Assembly (NCBI GenBank): GCA_029775855.1
Contig: JARVJZ010000002.1
Coordinates: 31,800-95,799, forward strand
Source: Nitrososphaeria archaeon
GTDB lineage: Archaea > Thermoproteota > Nitrososphaeria > Nitrososphaerales > JAAOZN01
DNA length: 64,000 nucleotides
Direction of reading: 5' to 3'
Shown: positions 44,496 through 53,367 of the stretch, in pieces
Layout of the letters: the number at the start of each line of letters is the position of its first letter
Numbering within the stretch: position 1 is the first letter of the stretch
The notes under the pieces: generated by a model
The model's input: only the letters and a program-made list of their open reading frames with translations
Databases searched by the model: none
Told to the model about the DNA's origin: nothing
Translations under genes and position numbers: made by a program

Positions 44496-45158
44496 TCAGC
44501 CTTCTAAGTCTATCTGTTCAAGTCTAGCAAGCGCATCTAACACCTCATCTCTGATCTCTTTTATCTTTGAATCCGCTTCACTTTCAGATGCCTTCTTTCT
44601 ACGCTCAACCTTCTTCTCTTCTACTATAGCCTTTGGTTTAAGCTCCTCTTCTACATGTGTTGGTTGTAACCCTTTTATGGCTTCAAGCTGTGCTCTCGCT
44701 TCTTTTAGCCTAGTTTCGATCTGTGCGATCTTTCTTTCAAATAAATCTACAAGTTCTTGCCGAAGGTTTTCTAGTTCGCCTACTTCTATTATCAAGCTTA
44801 AATCGCTAAGCTTCGTTTCTATCTCTCTTAGCTGCTCCCTATACTTTCCCGAGAGTTTTTCTCGTTCTTCTCTGCTTATTTTACCTGAGGCTTCGGCTTC
44901 ATATAGGCGTGTGATGGCTCCAGTGACTAGCTCTTTTTCTAGAAGCAGTGTCTTGACCTCTCTTTTAGCCTTCTCCAGCTCTAGATCCGTAACTTGCTTA
45001 CCAAGTGTTCCTCTGTTCTTAAAGTCTAGTTGAGTTATGTTAACTTTAGGCTTGGTTTCTGTCCTTTTTTTGGTGTATCTGGCTCGGTATAAATAGTAGG
45101 ATACTCCTAGAAGTATCGCAATGCCTCCCACCACTAGCGCTGATATTAGTAGCTCCAA
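44496..45158 (-). CDS. Membrane-anchored coiled-coil protein, unknown
   Basis: 220 residues: one N-terminal membrane helix (about 4-24), a basic stretch, then long charged helices (about 55-170) predicted to be coiled coil, and an acidic-basic tail. The segment ITRLYEAEASGKISREEREKL resembles a SHOCT-type helical hairpin. I do not recognise a function. It is between eL37 and rpiA on the same strand. Confidence 0.7.
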   Translation of the reverse strand: MELLISALVVGGIAILLGVSYYLYRARYTKKRTETKPKVNITQLDFKNRGTLGKQVTDLELEKAKREVKTLLLEKELVTGAITRLYEAEASGKISREEREKLSGKYREQLREIETKLSDLSLIIEVGELENLRQELVDLFERKIAQIETRLKEARAQLEAIKGLQPTHVEEELKPKAIVEEKKVERRKKASESEADSKIKEIRDEVLDALARLEQIDLEG

Positions 45159-45192
45159 CTATTACCTTACTTTAATTGGGGGTTAGTTAAAC

Positions 45193-45366
45193 TTACCTAA
45201 TCTTCTGTCCTAACCAATCGTATTTCCGCATCTTTGGGCTTGCTCCAAAGCCGCAGTGTGCGCATACCTTATGTCTTACGTGATAGGCGTGTCTTCCGCA
45301 TCTTCGGCAGATTATGTGGGTTTTATGTTTTCCTCGCTTTCCAAATGAGGGTGTGCCTTTAGTCAT
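45193..45366 (-). CDS. rpl37e: Large ribosomal subunit protein eL37
   Basis: Ribosomal zinc-finger protein of 57 residues, short enough to be missed by simple ORF cut-offs. It begins MTKGTPSFGKRGKHKTHIIC and has the four zinc cysteines as CRRC and CAHC, then GASPKMRKYDW and a basic end. The start ATG is at 45366. It lies 18 bases downstream of the Sm-like gene, the conserved lsm-rpl37e pairing of archaea. Confidence 0.95.
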   Translation of the reverse strand: MTKGTPSFGKRGKHKTHIICRRCGRHAYHVRHKVCAHCGFGASPKMRKYDWLGQKIR

Positions 45367-45384
45367 CTTTCTTCGCCTATTTGG

Positions 45385-45609
45385 TTATGGTGGTGAGACC
45401 ATCACCACGTTGTCTCCTCTAACTATTATGGTTCCGAGTCGTTCTGTTTTGCCTTCCTCTAAGATTGATTCTGAGGAGTCTAAGACGAGGTTCATGTGTT
45501 GGTCGAAGCCTTGTAGTGTGCCTCGGATAACTTGACCGCCTTTGAGTTTTATAAGTACAGTCTTTCCGAGGCTTTCATCTAGTATCTTAATGGCCATATC
45601 TACACTCAT
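45385..45609 (-). CDS. Sm-like archaeal protein (LSm)
   Basis: Forms a heptameric RNA-binding ring. The 74 residues carry Sm1 (LGKTVLIKLKGGQVIRGTLQGFD, shown in part as KGGQVIRGTLQGFDQHMNLV) with the conserved Asp and Asn for uridine binding, and Sm2 as GTIIVRGDNVVMVS. Upstream of eL37 on the same strand. Start ATG 45609. Confidence 0.95.
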   Translation of the reverse strand: MSVDMAIKILDESLGKTVLIKLKGGQVIRGTLQGFDQHMNLVLDSSESILEEGKTERLGTIIVRGDNVVMVSPP

Positions 45610-45663
45610 TTTGTTTACTCCTCGCCTTTACTTCTATAGGTTGGGCTCTTTTAAACATATATG

Positions 45664-46227
45664 TTATGCGGTTTTCTTTTTGCCACCTATTTTTAGCCCT
45701 ATGATTATCAATATGAAGCCTATGAGTACTGTGAGCTGTGGTATAATCTCCATCTGTTCGTTTATGTGGTATGTTAGTACTTTTTGGTTAAGTGTGAAGA
45801 CTACGCTTCTTTGACTTTCTTGCGGGTTTTCGAAGACTGCATAGTATCTTCCAGCTTCTTCAAGTTTGAGTGTTAAGTTATATTTGGCTTGAGATATTGC
45901 CGCATCATACAGACGGGCTGCTGAGCCTTTCTGCCAAGCGTTTAGCCCATCTTCATCCATAAGGTAAAAGTTAAGCTGCCCATCTGCTATGTAGCTGCCT
46001 ACTATTGCCACTCTATCTGGGTTGTTTGGTATCTCTATTTCCACTTTCAAGCTGTCTTTTGCGTTGATGCGCAGTAGAGTTAAGGGTAGAAGGTTTTCTT
46101 CTACAGTCGATGTGTAGGTAAGCCCGAAGGACTTGCCAAAATCAATTGTGATAGATGGATTTATTACACCAGCATATAACCCTATAACGAAGAGCACTAA
46201 ACCTATGACGACTATTTTTGTCTTCAA
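45664..46227 (-). CDS. Membrane protein with extracytoplasmic domain, unknown
   Basis: 187 residues, with a hydrophobic segment at each end (about 4-22 and 162-180) around a beta-rich middle that probably faces outside. The middle contains GRYYAVFENPQ and NLTLKLEEAG, reminiscent of emp24-like or S-layer-accessory folds, but no family is assigned. It lies between the Sm-like gene and a hydrolase on the same strand. Confidence 0.6.
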   Translation of the reverse strand: MKTKIVVIGLVLFVIGLYAGVINPSITIDFGKSFGLTYTSTVEENLLPLTLLRINAKDSLKVEIEIPNNPDRVAIVGSYIADGQLNFYLMDEDGLNAWQKGSAARLYDAAISQAKYNLTLKLEEAGRYYAVFENPQESQRSVVFTLNQKVLTYHINEQMEIIPQLTVLIGFILIIIGLKIGGKKKTA

Positions 46228-46271
46228 GCAACTACACTAAACAGTAGCCTCATAGGATAGATATTTATTGT

Positions 46272-47015
46272 TTAAGGGTTGATGAAGAGGAATGCTTCTT
46301 CAACTATCTTCTCTGCATCGGTTGGGTTAGCTCTAAGTCTATGTCCAGCATCAAGTATTAGAAGTTTCTTAGGTTCTTTAGCTTCTTCATAGAGCTTGTA
46401 TGCATCTTCAACCGGCACCAAGTCGTCGAGCCTTCCATGCACTATAAGTATTGGTCGAGGCGCTATAGATATAACCCACTTCGAGGGAGAGTATCTTTCT
46501 GCTTCTGAGAGCAGACGCTCTATAAAACTCGGGTTCCCATCGCCCTTTATTATACTAGCAGACAGAGCTCTTTCAAGAAGAGGTTTTGCGACGCTTTGGC
46601 TTAGAGGACGGTAAGATGCGCTGCATGACACTACACCAGCAACTTCTTTATTGTTTGCACCTACATAGATGGCTACTACACCACCAGCACTAAATCCTAG
46701 CAGATATTGCTTATACCCCTTTAATCTTGAGCCTAAGTATCTTAGATAGGCTTCAGCGTCCTCAACCCAAGCAGATAAACCAAAGTATCCTTCACTACTA
46801 TCTGTGCCTCTTAGATTTAAGAGCGCTGCTGCTGCCCCTCTCTTTACAATCATATAAGCAAAGTCCAAGTAGCCTTTCTGCTCTACCGGCTCGGGTGAGA
46901 AAGGTAAGCCGTGAAGTATAACAAAAACTGCGCGCCTTTTCTCCTCTACAGGTAGGCATAAGGTGCCTCTAATTTTAAACCCGCTAACAACCAACTCAAC
47001 CTTCTCTGTGCGCAA
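46272..47015 (-). CDS. Alpha/beta hydrolase
   Basis: 247 residues with the nucleophile elbow GFSAGG, an oxyanion HGLPFSP, a late aspartate in HGRLDDLVPVEDA and the catalytic histidine in DAGHRL, a full triad. It resembles dienelactone-hydrolase/BAAT-like esterases; the substrate is unknown. It is divergent from the ferredoxin-AOR pair with only 23 bases between start codons. Confidence 0.85.
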   Translation of the reverse strand: MRTEKVELVVSGFKIRGTLCLPVEEKRRAVFVILHGLPFSPEPVEQKGYLDFAYMIVKRGAAAALLNLRGTDSSEGYFGLSAWVEDAEAYLRYLGSRLKGYKQYLLGFSAGGVVAIYVGANNKEVAGVVSCSASYRPLSQSVAKPLLERALSASIIKGDGNPSFIERLLSEAERYSPSKWVISIAPRPILIVHGRLDDLVPVEDAYKLYEEAKEPKKLLILDAGHRLRANPTDAEKIVEEAFLFINP

Positions 47016-47038
47016 AGGGACACTCTAAATAGTAGGAG

Positions 47039-47470
47039 ATGCTATTAAACTTTAGAGGCGAGTTGGTCAAAACAAGGCTTTCGGTTGTAGATGTAAACCT
47101 TTGTGTAGGTTGCCAGTGCTGCATGTTTGCGTGCTCACGCAGATTTGGTGCAGGTGGTTTAAGTAAGACTGCCATACTAATACGCTCGGCAGGCGGTATA
47201 GAGCGGGGGTTTATCGTGCAAGTCTGTAGGGCTTGTGAAGATCCGCCTTGTGCTAGTGTGTGTCCTACAGATGCTTTAAAGCTTAGGTCTGGTGGAGGTG
47301 TGCTTTTAGATGCAGCTAAATGTATAGGTTGTCGACTTTGCGTTGAGGCTTGCACGGTTGAAGCTGTTTTATGGGATAGCGAGTCAGATAAACCTATGAT
47401 ATGTGTGCACTGTGGGCTTTGTGTTCAAGCTTGCCCTTACGGCGTGCTAGAACTCTCGAGAGGTGTATAA
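47039..47470 (+). CDS. 4Fe-4S ferredoxin-type electron-transfer protein
   Basis: 143 residues with four cysteine clusters of the HycB/AOR-partner type: CVGCQCCMFAC at the N-terminus, CRACEDPPCASVC, CIGCRLCVEAC and CVHCGLCVQAC, enough for up to four 4Fe-4S clusters. It is followed after two bases by the AOR gene, so it is the likely electron acceptor or relay for that enzyme. ATG 47039 is the start. Confidence 0.92.
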   Translation: MLLNFRGELVKTRLSVVDVNLCVGCQCCMFACSRRFGAGGLSKTAILIRSAGGIERGFIVQVCRACEDPPCASVCPTDALKLRSGGGVLLDAAKCIGCRLCVEACTVEAVLWDSESDKPMICVHCGLCVQACPYGVLELSRGV

Positions 47471-47472
47471 CA

Positions 47473-49245
47473 GTGATAGAAAGAGATCCTATCCAAAAAG
47501 TATTGTATGTTGATCTTACGAGGCGTAGATTCTGGATTGAAGAAAGAGCAGATCTCTTCGAGAAGTATATTGGAGGCTCAGGGGTAGCCATCAAACTTCT
47601 TCTCGAGGAATGTAGAAAAGGCGCAGACCCTCTTGGTCCAGATAACCCGATAATCTTTGCTGCTGGGCCTTTGAACTGCATCTTCCCTATGGCATCTAAA
47701 ACTGTAGCGATGTTCAAGTCTCCTTTAACTGGCAACCTAGGTGAAAGCCACGCAGGTGGTAGGAGCGGAATAGCTCTTAGGTCAGCTGGGCTTGGTGCTT
47801 TAGTCATTAAGGGGGCTAGTGATATACCAATCTATCTCTCTATTCACGATGGTAAGGTAAGTTTCAGAGATGCTAGGGTGCTTTGGGGTATGAGAAGCAG
47901 CTATACGGTTGGTAGGGTGATTAGAGAGCGAGAGAGCAGCGCTGGTCTCAGAACAATCATGAGAATAGGTCGTGCTGGCGAAAACTTGGTAAGATATGCA
48001 TGCGTAATAACAGAAACCTACAGACACTTCGGCAGACTTGGGCTTGGAGCAGTCTTTGGAAGTAAGAAGCTTAAAGCAGTAACAATAGCTGGAACAAATA
48101 ACATACAAGTTAGAGACATCAAAGAGTATAAGCAACTCTACCAGGAAATATTTACGCTAGAGACAACGGCACCAGCCCTAAAGAAATACCACGACATAGG
48201 CACACCGATGAATTTAATACCACTTAATAAGATACAAGCCCTACCTGCATACAATTTAAAGCAAGCGAGCCTTGATAAAGTCGAAGCCATATCTGGCGAA
48301 AACCTAGCAAAGAACTACCTAGGGCGAAGAGTATCATGTGGGCACTGTCCAGTCAGCTGCATACATCTAGCAGCCTTAAGAGAACCCTATGAAAAAGAAC
48401 CATACTTCTATAAGACAACGATGATCTCATATGACTATGAACCTATCTATGCTTTAGGAACTATGCTGGGCATAACTTCTCCTGAAGGCTTATTGAAACT
48501 CATAGATGAAGTTGAGGTAGCTGGTCTAGACGCTATGAGCTGCGGTGTAGCGTTAGCTTGGGCAACAGAAGCCCAAGAGAATGGTTTAATTTCAAACAAG
48601 GCAGAAGGCACCATAACACAACTTAAATGGGGTGACTACAACGCATACATAAAAGCTGTAAACTATATTGTTGAACAGCCGAACGAATTCTACAAAGCCT
48701 TAGCCCAAGGAGTAGAATACGCTGCAGCGAAGTATGGTAGCTTAGAATATGCACTCGCATTTGGAGGAAACGAAATGCCGGGATACCACACTGGCCCAGC
48801 AGCACACATCGGTTATCTAACTGGGGCAAGACATAGCCACCTTGATAGCGCCGGCTACAGCCTAGATCAGAAGCTCTTAGCCTCAAAAGTTTCACCAACA
48901 CCATCCTCTGTGGCAGATACATTATTTGAAGAAGAGGCTTGGAGGCAGATTCTATCTACACTTGTGGTCTGCTTCTTCTCCCGAGAGATCTATAAGCCCG
49001 AAGTTGTGCAGAAGGCATTGAAGGTTATAGGCTGGGATTTGAGCTTGGATAATTTGAAGAGCATAGGTTACGAAATCCTCGCACTTAAGCACGAATTCAA
49101 AAGAAGGGAAGGCTTTAACGCTGAGACCCTACGCATACCGAAGAGAATACTTGAAACACCTACGCCGCACGGTAAACTAGATGGAATGTTCATTAAAGAT
49201 GCGGTAGCAAAATACTTCAACAGAGTTCAAAGCATCAAAGCTTGA
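47473..49245 (+). CDS. Aldehyde ferredoxin oxidoreductase-family tungsten enzyme
   Basis: Member of the AOR family, which oxidises aldehydes (or related substrates) to acids with a tungstopterin and one 4Fe-4S cluster. The 590 residues begin IERDPIQKVLYVDLTRRRFW; the N-terminal domain has AAGPLNCIFPMASKTVAMFKSP-type pterin contacts (given in part) and the cluster cysteines CGHCPVSC are near residue 289. The fourth ligand is probably the cysteine of LVVCFFSRE. GTG 47473 is chosen over an upstream ATG at 47401, which lies in the ferredoxin gene. Tungsten rather than molybdenum is family-based inference. Confidence 0.92.
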   Translation: MIERDPIQKVLYVDLTRRRFWIEERADLFEKYIGGSGVAIKLLLEECRKGADPLGPDNPIIFAAGPLNCIFPMASKTVAMFKSPLTGNLGESHAGGRSGIALRSAGLGALVIKGASDIPIYLSIHDGKVSFRDARVLWGMRSSYTVGRVIRERESSAGLRTIMRIGRAGENLVRYACVITETYRHFGRLGLGAVFGSKKLKAVTIAGTNNIQVRDIKEYKQLYQEIFTLETTAPALKKYHDIGTPMNLIPLNKIQALPAYNLKQASLDKVEAISGENLAKNYLGRRVSCGHCPVSCIHLAALREPYEKEPYFYKTTMISYDYEPIYALGTMLGITSPEGLLKLIDEVEVAGLDAMSCGVALAWATEAQENGLISNKAEGTITQLKWGDYNAYIKAVNYIVEQPNEFYKALAQGVEYAAAKYGSLEYALAFGGNEMPGYHTGPAAHIGYLTGARHSHLDSAGYSLDQKLLASKVSPTPSSVADTLFEEEAWRQILSTLVVCFFSREIYKPEVVQKALKVIGWDLSLDNLKSIGYEILALKHEFKRREGFNAETLRIPKRILETPTPHGKLDGMFIKDAVAKYFNRVQSIKA

Positions 49246-49549
49246 CCCAGATGTAGCCTTCGCCATCTTGAACCTCAAAGGTCTTTAAAGCCGTTTCAGC
49301 CGGCCCCTTAACCACTTTACCACTATGAGGATCAAACTTAGAAAGATGGCAGCCACATACTATGATACCATCCTCAATCCAGCCCTCACTCAAAGAACAC
49401 CCTTTATGTGTGCAGCGTGCTGAAGTAGCAAATATTTTCCCGCCGACTTTGCATATAAGAACCTCCACACCATCCAGAAGCGTAACCAAAAGCGTATTAT
49501 TTGATAACTTATCTTCTTCAACCGCTTTAACAAACCCTTGCTTTGGCAT
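49235..49549 (-). CDS. Rieske [2Fe-2S] ferredoxin-like protein
   Basis: 104 residues with the Rieske cluster motifs CTHKGC and CGCHLSKFD, in the small soluble ferredoxin arrangement. It overlaps the AOR gene tail to tail by 11 bases, so it is not in that operon. No oxygenase or cytochrome partner is seen next to it. An electron carrier of unknown partner. Confidence 0.92.
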   Translation of the reverse strand: MPKQGFVKAVEEDKLSNNTLLVTLLDGVEVLICKVGGKIFATSARCTHKGCSLSEGWIEDGIIVCGCHLSKFDPHSGKVVKGPAETALKTFEVQDGEGYIWVKL

Positions 49550-49665
49550 AGCTGCTCATCGAACCAACCAAAGATTACCGTAATAAGTCTTCTCAGCTAG
49601 CTGAAAATCTTCTCCAACACATTGACAGCAACATATTTTTGTATCCACTTACTCTAACTGCTGCT

Positions 49666-50178
49666 ATGGATCTAAGGCAGATAATTCGAAGCTTCCCAGA
49701 TTGGCCTAAGCAAGGCGTCATCTTTAGAGATATTATGCCCTTACTTAAGAATCCACAAGCCTTGAGCTATACTGTAAATGAGATCATTAAGCAGTGGAAA
49801 AGTGAAGAAATAGATCTAATAGCCGGCATAGAGTCAAGGGGATTCATATTTGGCGCATTAATTGCACAAAATATGCAAAAAGGTTTTATAGCGATTAGGA
49901 AAGAAGGCAAACTACCCGGTGAAACTGTAAAGGTAAACTATACCATAGAATACGGTAGCGCAACGATGGAGATACAGAAGGATGCGGTAGAGCGAGGGCA
50001 GAGAGTGCTCATAGTCGATGACTTACTTGCTACAGGCGGAACGGCAAAAGCCGCCGCAGACCTCATCGAACGCCTTGGTGGGGTTGTCGTAGGATTCGCC
50101 TTTGTAGTAGAGTTGTTGGAGCTTAAGGGTAGAGAGAAGCTTAAAGGCTACAAAGTTACAACACTCATAACATATTAA
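49666..50178 (+). CDS. apt: Adenine phosphoribosyltransferase
   Basis: Salvages adenine to AMP with PRPP. The 170 residues include FPDWPKQGVIFRDIMPLL, GIESRGFIFG, RKEGKLPG and the PRPP loop VLIVDDLLATGGT. An ATG at 49639 extends the frame, but CATATTTTTGTAT at about 49630-49642 looks like the TATA box, placing transcription start near ATG 49666. It is followed by mtnP, which releases adenine, so the two form a methylthioadenosine salvage unit. Confidence 0.95.
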   Translation: MDLRQIIRSFPDWPKQGVIFRDIMPLLKNPQALSYTVNEIIKQWKSEEIDLIAGIESRGFIFGALIAQNMQKGFIAIRKEGKLPGETVKVNYTIEYGSATMEIQKDAVERGQRVLIVDDLLATGGTAKAAADLIERLGGVVVGFAFVVELLELKGREKLKGYKVTTLITY

Positions 50179-50189
50179 GGTGAATAAAT

Positions 50190-50981
50190 ATGAGTGAAGA
50201 AGCTGAGATAGGAATAATCGGAGGCACAGGCGTCTACGACCCAGATATACTTGAAGAAGTTAGAGAAGTCAAAGTTTACACACCATACGGCCCTACATCA
50301 GACCTAGTAACCTTAGGCACATACAAAGGTAGGAAAATAGCTTTCATACCACGACACGGCAAAGGTCATCGAATCCCACCACACCTAATAAACTACAGAG
50401 CTAACATCTGGGCTCTAAAAAGCCTAGGAGTAAAACGCATAATAGCACCCTCAGCCATAGGAAGCCTAAGAGAGCATATAGAGCCTGGGGACATAGTCAT
50501 ACCAGACCAATTCATAGACCGAACCAAATCTAGACCAAGCACATTCTACGAAGGTCAGAGAATATGCCACATATCAACAGCAGACCCCTTCTGCCCAGAG
50601 CTAAGAAAAATCGCGGCTGAATCAGCAAAGAAACTCGGTTTCAAAGTGCACGAAAGTGGAACATATGTATGCATAGAAGGGCCGCGATTCTCAACAAGAG
50701 CCGAATCCAAAATGTTTAGAGCTTGGGGCGCTGATATCATAGGTATGACACTAGTACCTGAATGTGTTTTAGCGAGAGAGGCAGAGATCTGCTATGTTAC
50801 TCTTGCAACTGTGACAGATTACGATGTCTGGGCAGATAAACCCGTTTCTGGAGCGGAAGTTATTGAGACGCTGCTTAAGAACATAGGTAAGGTTAAAAGT
50901 ATTCTTCTCGATATGATACCTACAATACCAGCCGAGCGCACCTGTCTCTGCAAAGACGCGCTTAAGGAGGCACTATATTAG
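50190..50981 (+). CDS. mtnP: S-methyl-5'-thioadenosine phosphorylase
   Basis: Splits methylthioadenosine, the by-product of polyamine synthesis, to adenine and methylthioribose phosphate. The 263 residues start EIGIIGGTGVYDP, contain FIPRHGKGHRIPPHLINYRAN-type phosphate contacts (in part), CIEGPRFSTRAES and the GMTLVPECVLAREAEI segment. ATG 50190 follows AAGGTGA. It pairs with apt and links to speD-bpsA elsewhere in the window. Confidence 0.95.
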   Translation: MSEEAEIGIIGGTGVYDPDILEEVREVKVYTPYGPTSDLVTLGTYKGRKIAFIPRHGKGHRIPPHLINYRANIWALKSLGVKRIIAPSAIGSLREHIEPGDIVIPDQFIDRTKSRPSTFYEGQRICHISTADPFCPELRKIAAESAKKLGFKVHESGTYVCIEGPRFSTRAESKMFRAWGADIIGMTLVPECVLAREAEICYVTLATVTDYDVWADKPVSGAEVIETLLKNIGKVKSILLDMIPTIPAERTCLCKDALKEALY

Positions 50982-51090
50982 GTTCTTTGTTGTTGTGATT
51001 CGCACTATTTTATTAGCTTAAATCTCGAAAATTAAAAAAAGATGTGAGGATTGCGGCGTTAGATTACCACTTTCGATAGTATATAACTGC

Positions 51091-51105
51091 GTTATATTTA
51101 AATAG
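51091..51105 (+). promoter_or_regulatory. TATA box of the zinc-ribbon gene
   Basis: GTTATATTTAAATAG lies 17-31 bases before the ATG at 51122. The spacing predicts a leaderless transcript. The 140 bases between mtnP and this gene otherwise show nothing notable. Confidence 0.5.
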
Positions 51106-51121
51106 TTCACAAACTAATCCT

Positions 51122-51355
51122 ATGGTGATGCAAAATATCTACCAAAAAGAAAACATACACCAAGACGTTAAAAACAGAGACCAACCCATTATCCTTAATG
51201 ATAAAGGAGTATTTGGAGTATGCAGCTGTGGTGGCGATGTCATGTTTTACTCTAACAGAGGTGTTCTATGCACGAAATGTGGCAAACTCTACGGCATATG
51301 GCAGTATAGAAGAGGCAGAAAGAAGAATCCTTATAGGCTGCTGGAACAAGCTTAA
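51122..51355 (+). CDS. Small zinc-ribbon protein, unknown
   Basis: 77 residues with one zinc ribbon: CSCGG near residue 34 and CTKCG near 50, then a basic tail (YRRGRKKNPYRLLEQA). This is the look of small archaeal nucleic-acid-binding zinc proteins, but no family is recognised. The gene has its own TATA box and stands alone before the cupin gene. Confidence 0.7.
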   Translation: MVMQNIYQKENIHQDVKNRDQPIILNDKGVFGVCSCGGDVMFYSNRGVLCTKCGKLYGIWQYRRGRKKNPYRLLEQA

Positions 51356-51405
51356 ACTTAACCTCAACCATTAACGTTGCGGCGATGGCCTAGGAGTGTT
51401 AATCC

Positions 51406-51738
51406 TTGTTAGTAGTAGATGCTGATAAAGTTAAGGAAGAAGATGTGCTGATGGAAGAAGCCAAAGGGACTACCATTCAGATCTTAATAAATAGACCGCC
51501 AGCGCCAAACTTCATAATGCGGAGATTCAGGATAAAACCCAACGGATATACTCCTTTACATTCACATGACTTTGAACACGAAGTATATGTTCTTCAAGGG
51601 GTAGGTGAAGTTTTGAACAACAAGCACCGTTATGCGATCAAATCAGGGTCGGTGATCTACATACCCCCCAATGAGGTTCACCAGTTTAGAAATGTAGGTG
51701 AAGAAGACTTAGTCTTTCTTTGCATAATTCCAGCTTAA
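51406..51738 (+). CDS. Cupin-domain protein
   Basis: 110 residues forming one cupin barrel. Motif 1 is GYTPLHSHDFEHEVYVLQG with the metal-binding histidines and glutamate; motif 2 is PPNEVHQFRN with the last histidine. The function of such single cupins varies widely and cannot be named. The start is TTG 51406. It overlaps the JAMM gene tail to tail by 4 bases. Confidence 0.85.
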   Translation: MLVVDADKVKEEDVLMEEAKGTTIQILINRPPAPNFIMRRFRIKPNGYTPLHSHDFEHEVYVLQGVGEVLNNKHRYAIKSGSVIYIPPNEVHQFRNVGEEDLVFLCIIPA

Positions 51739-52115
51739 ATCAACTTGAAACGCACACATGCACCCTCTCTATCGAAGACACCAATATCTTCTTCAGATCT
51801 ATATGGGTAAGTAGCTATCACCATAAGTCTGCCATAGAAGTTGTTCAAATCTTCTATCGATGGTTTAAGCACACCATTAGGATGGGAGTGAGCTAAACCG
51901 ACTATAGAGAGGTCTAGAGGTAAGGCATACGGTGAAAAAGAAGAGAATCCCTCCCCTTGTATCGAGTTAGGTGGTAGAATTAATTGTTCTACGTATATTG
52001 CATCTTTCTTAACCCTCCCACGAAGCAGAAGAATACCTTCCATTGGATGAAGCGCTTTAAAGTAGTCCAGCATTCCTTTTATCACATCCTCTAATAAATA
52101 GACCATCTTAGCCAT
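51735..52115 (-). CDS. JAMM/Mov34-type metalloprotease
   Basis: About 126 residues with the JAMM zinc motif: glutamate in HPMEGILLL, then HSHPNGVLKPSIED (HSHP, seven residues, S, two residues, D). Archaeal JAMM proteins remove ubiquitin-like SAMP modifiers. A longer frame to 52178 overlaps the SOD promoter and start; ATG 52115 is chosen because a TATA element at about 52152-52163 sits at proper distance. ATG 52106 is also possible. No SAMP gene is in the window. Confidence 0.85.
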   Translation of the reverse strand: MAKMVYLLEDVIKGMLDYFKALHPMEGILLLRGRVKKDAIYVEQLILPPNSIQGEGFSSFSPYALPLDLSIVGLAHSHPNGVLKPSIEDLNNFYGRLMVIATYPYRSEEDIGVFDREGACVRFKLI

Positions 52116-52166
52116 ATTTGTCGCACCAGTAACAAATTTAAGACACAAATGACTTATTATATAACT

Positions 52167-52745
52167 ATGAGCTATCAAGCAAAAGACTATAGTAGGCTAC
52201 TTGGCACTCCAGGCTTCAGCGAACAGCTCCTCAAAAACCACTTTACACTCTACCAAGGCTACGTGAATAATACAAACAAACTTTCAGAGACCTTGAAGGC
52301 TATGCTCAAGGAAGGTAAAGCAAATACACCAGAATACGCAGAGTTAAAGAGAAGATTCGGATGGGAATGGAATGGGATGAGACTACACGAATACTACTTC
52401 GACAACATGGTAAACGGAGGAAAACCGCTTGACGCAAAATCAGAGCTTGCAAAGAAGATAAATGAAGACTTCGGAAGCTACGCTGATTGGGAGAAGGAGT
52501 TCAAAGCAACTGGTGTCGTAAGAGGAATAGGCTGGGTTGTTCTCTACTTAGACCCCGTATCAAATAAATTGTATAACTCTTGGATCAACGAGCACGACGT
52601 TGGACACCTAGCTGGATGCAAACTACTACTCGTAATGGATGTATTCGAGCATGCATTCATGATAGATTACGGATTGAAGCGAGCGGACTACATAGAAGCA
52701 TTCTTCAAAAACATAGATTGGAGTGTAGTAGCCTCAAGACTATGA
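52167..52745 (+). CDS. sod: Superoxide dismutase, Fe/Mn family
   Basis: Removes superoxide, implying exposure to oxygen. The 192 residues have all four metal ligands: histidines in KNHFTLY and RLHEYYF, aspartate and histidine in MDVFEHAFMIDYG. Metal (Fe or Mn) is uncertain from sequence. ATG 52149 is possible but ATG 52167 (MSYQAKDYSRLL) fits homologues and an AAATTTAAG TATA element at about 52134-52142. Divergent from the JAMM gene. Confidence 0.94.
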   Translation: MSYQAKDYSRLLGTPGFSEQLLKNHFTLYQGYVNNTNKLSETLKAMLKEGKANTPEYAELKRRFGWEWNGMRLHEYYFDNMVNGGKPLDAKSELAKKINEDFGSYADWEKEFKATGVVRGIGWVVLYLDPVSNKLYNSWINEHDVGHLAGCKLLLVMDVFEHAFMIDYGLKRADYIEAFFKNIDWSVVASRL

Positions 52746-52751
52746 GGTTCG

Positions 52752-53366
52752 TCAGGGAGACATCATAAACCTGACGAACTCTTCTTTTGTCCTTGGCTGA
52801 AGCGTATAGTTGTTTTTACGCTCGAAGCCTATAGTTGAGTAAGGTGATTGGCCGTAATCGTGTCCAGGGTATACTTTTATGCTATCATCTAGTTTTAGTA
52901 TTTTGTTGAATAGACTTTCGTAGAGGTCTTCTGCGCTTCCACCGCTTAGGTCTGTCCTTCCACATTCGCCTACAAATAGTGTGTCTCCTGTGAATAGGTT
53001 TCCTTCGAATAGGTAGCAAGTGCCGTCTGGGGAATGTCCGGGTGTGCTTAGTGCTGTTATTTTTGAGTTGCCTAATGTTATCTGCTCTCCGTCTTTGATG
53101 ATTTTGTCGAGTTTAACTTTAGCTCCTGTCCCTCCTACTGTTATGGCGTCTGTCTTCTTCTTTATCTGTTCGTTTCCTATGCAGTGGTCGTAGTGTGTAT
53201 GCGTGTTTAATATGTATTTAATTTTAAGGTTTCTTGCCTCTGCTTCTTCTAACACCTTTTCGAGGTCCCACGAGGGGTCTATAACCGCGGCTTCTTTTGT
53301 ATCCTCATCCCAGATAAGGTAAGTAAAGTTCTGCATAGAGCCTACGAGTATCTGTAGCACACCCAA
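52752..53366 (-). CDS. Metallo-beta-lactamase-fold thioester hydrolase (glyoxalase II-like)
   Basis: 204 residues with THTHYDHCIG, STPGHSPDGT, FTGDTLF and YPGHDYG, the metal ligands of glyoxalase II and persulfide dioxygenases (ETHE1/GloB group). Which of these activities it has is unclear: the C-terminal glutathione-binding domain of true glyoxalase II is short here. It is one base from nnrE on the same strand, so both are likely in one transcript. Confidence 0.88.
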   Translation of the reverse strand: MGVLQILVGSMQNFTYLIWDEDTKEAAVIDPSWDLEKVLEEAEARNLKIKYILNTHTHYDHCIGNEQIKKKTDAITVGGTGAKVKLDKIIKDGEQITLGNSKITALSTPGHSPDGTCYLFEGNLFTGDTLFVGECGRTDLSGGSAEDLYESLFNKILKLDDSIKVYPGHDYGQSPYSTIGFERKNNYTLQPRTKEEFVRFMMSP

Positions 53367-53367
53367 T

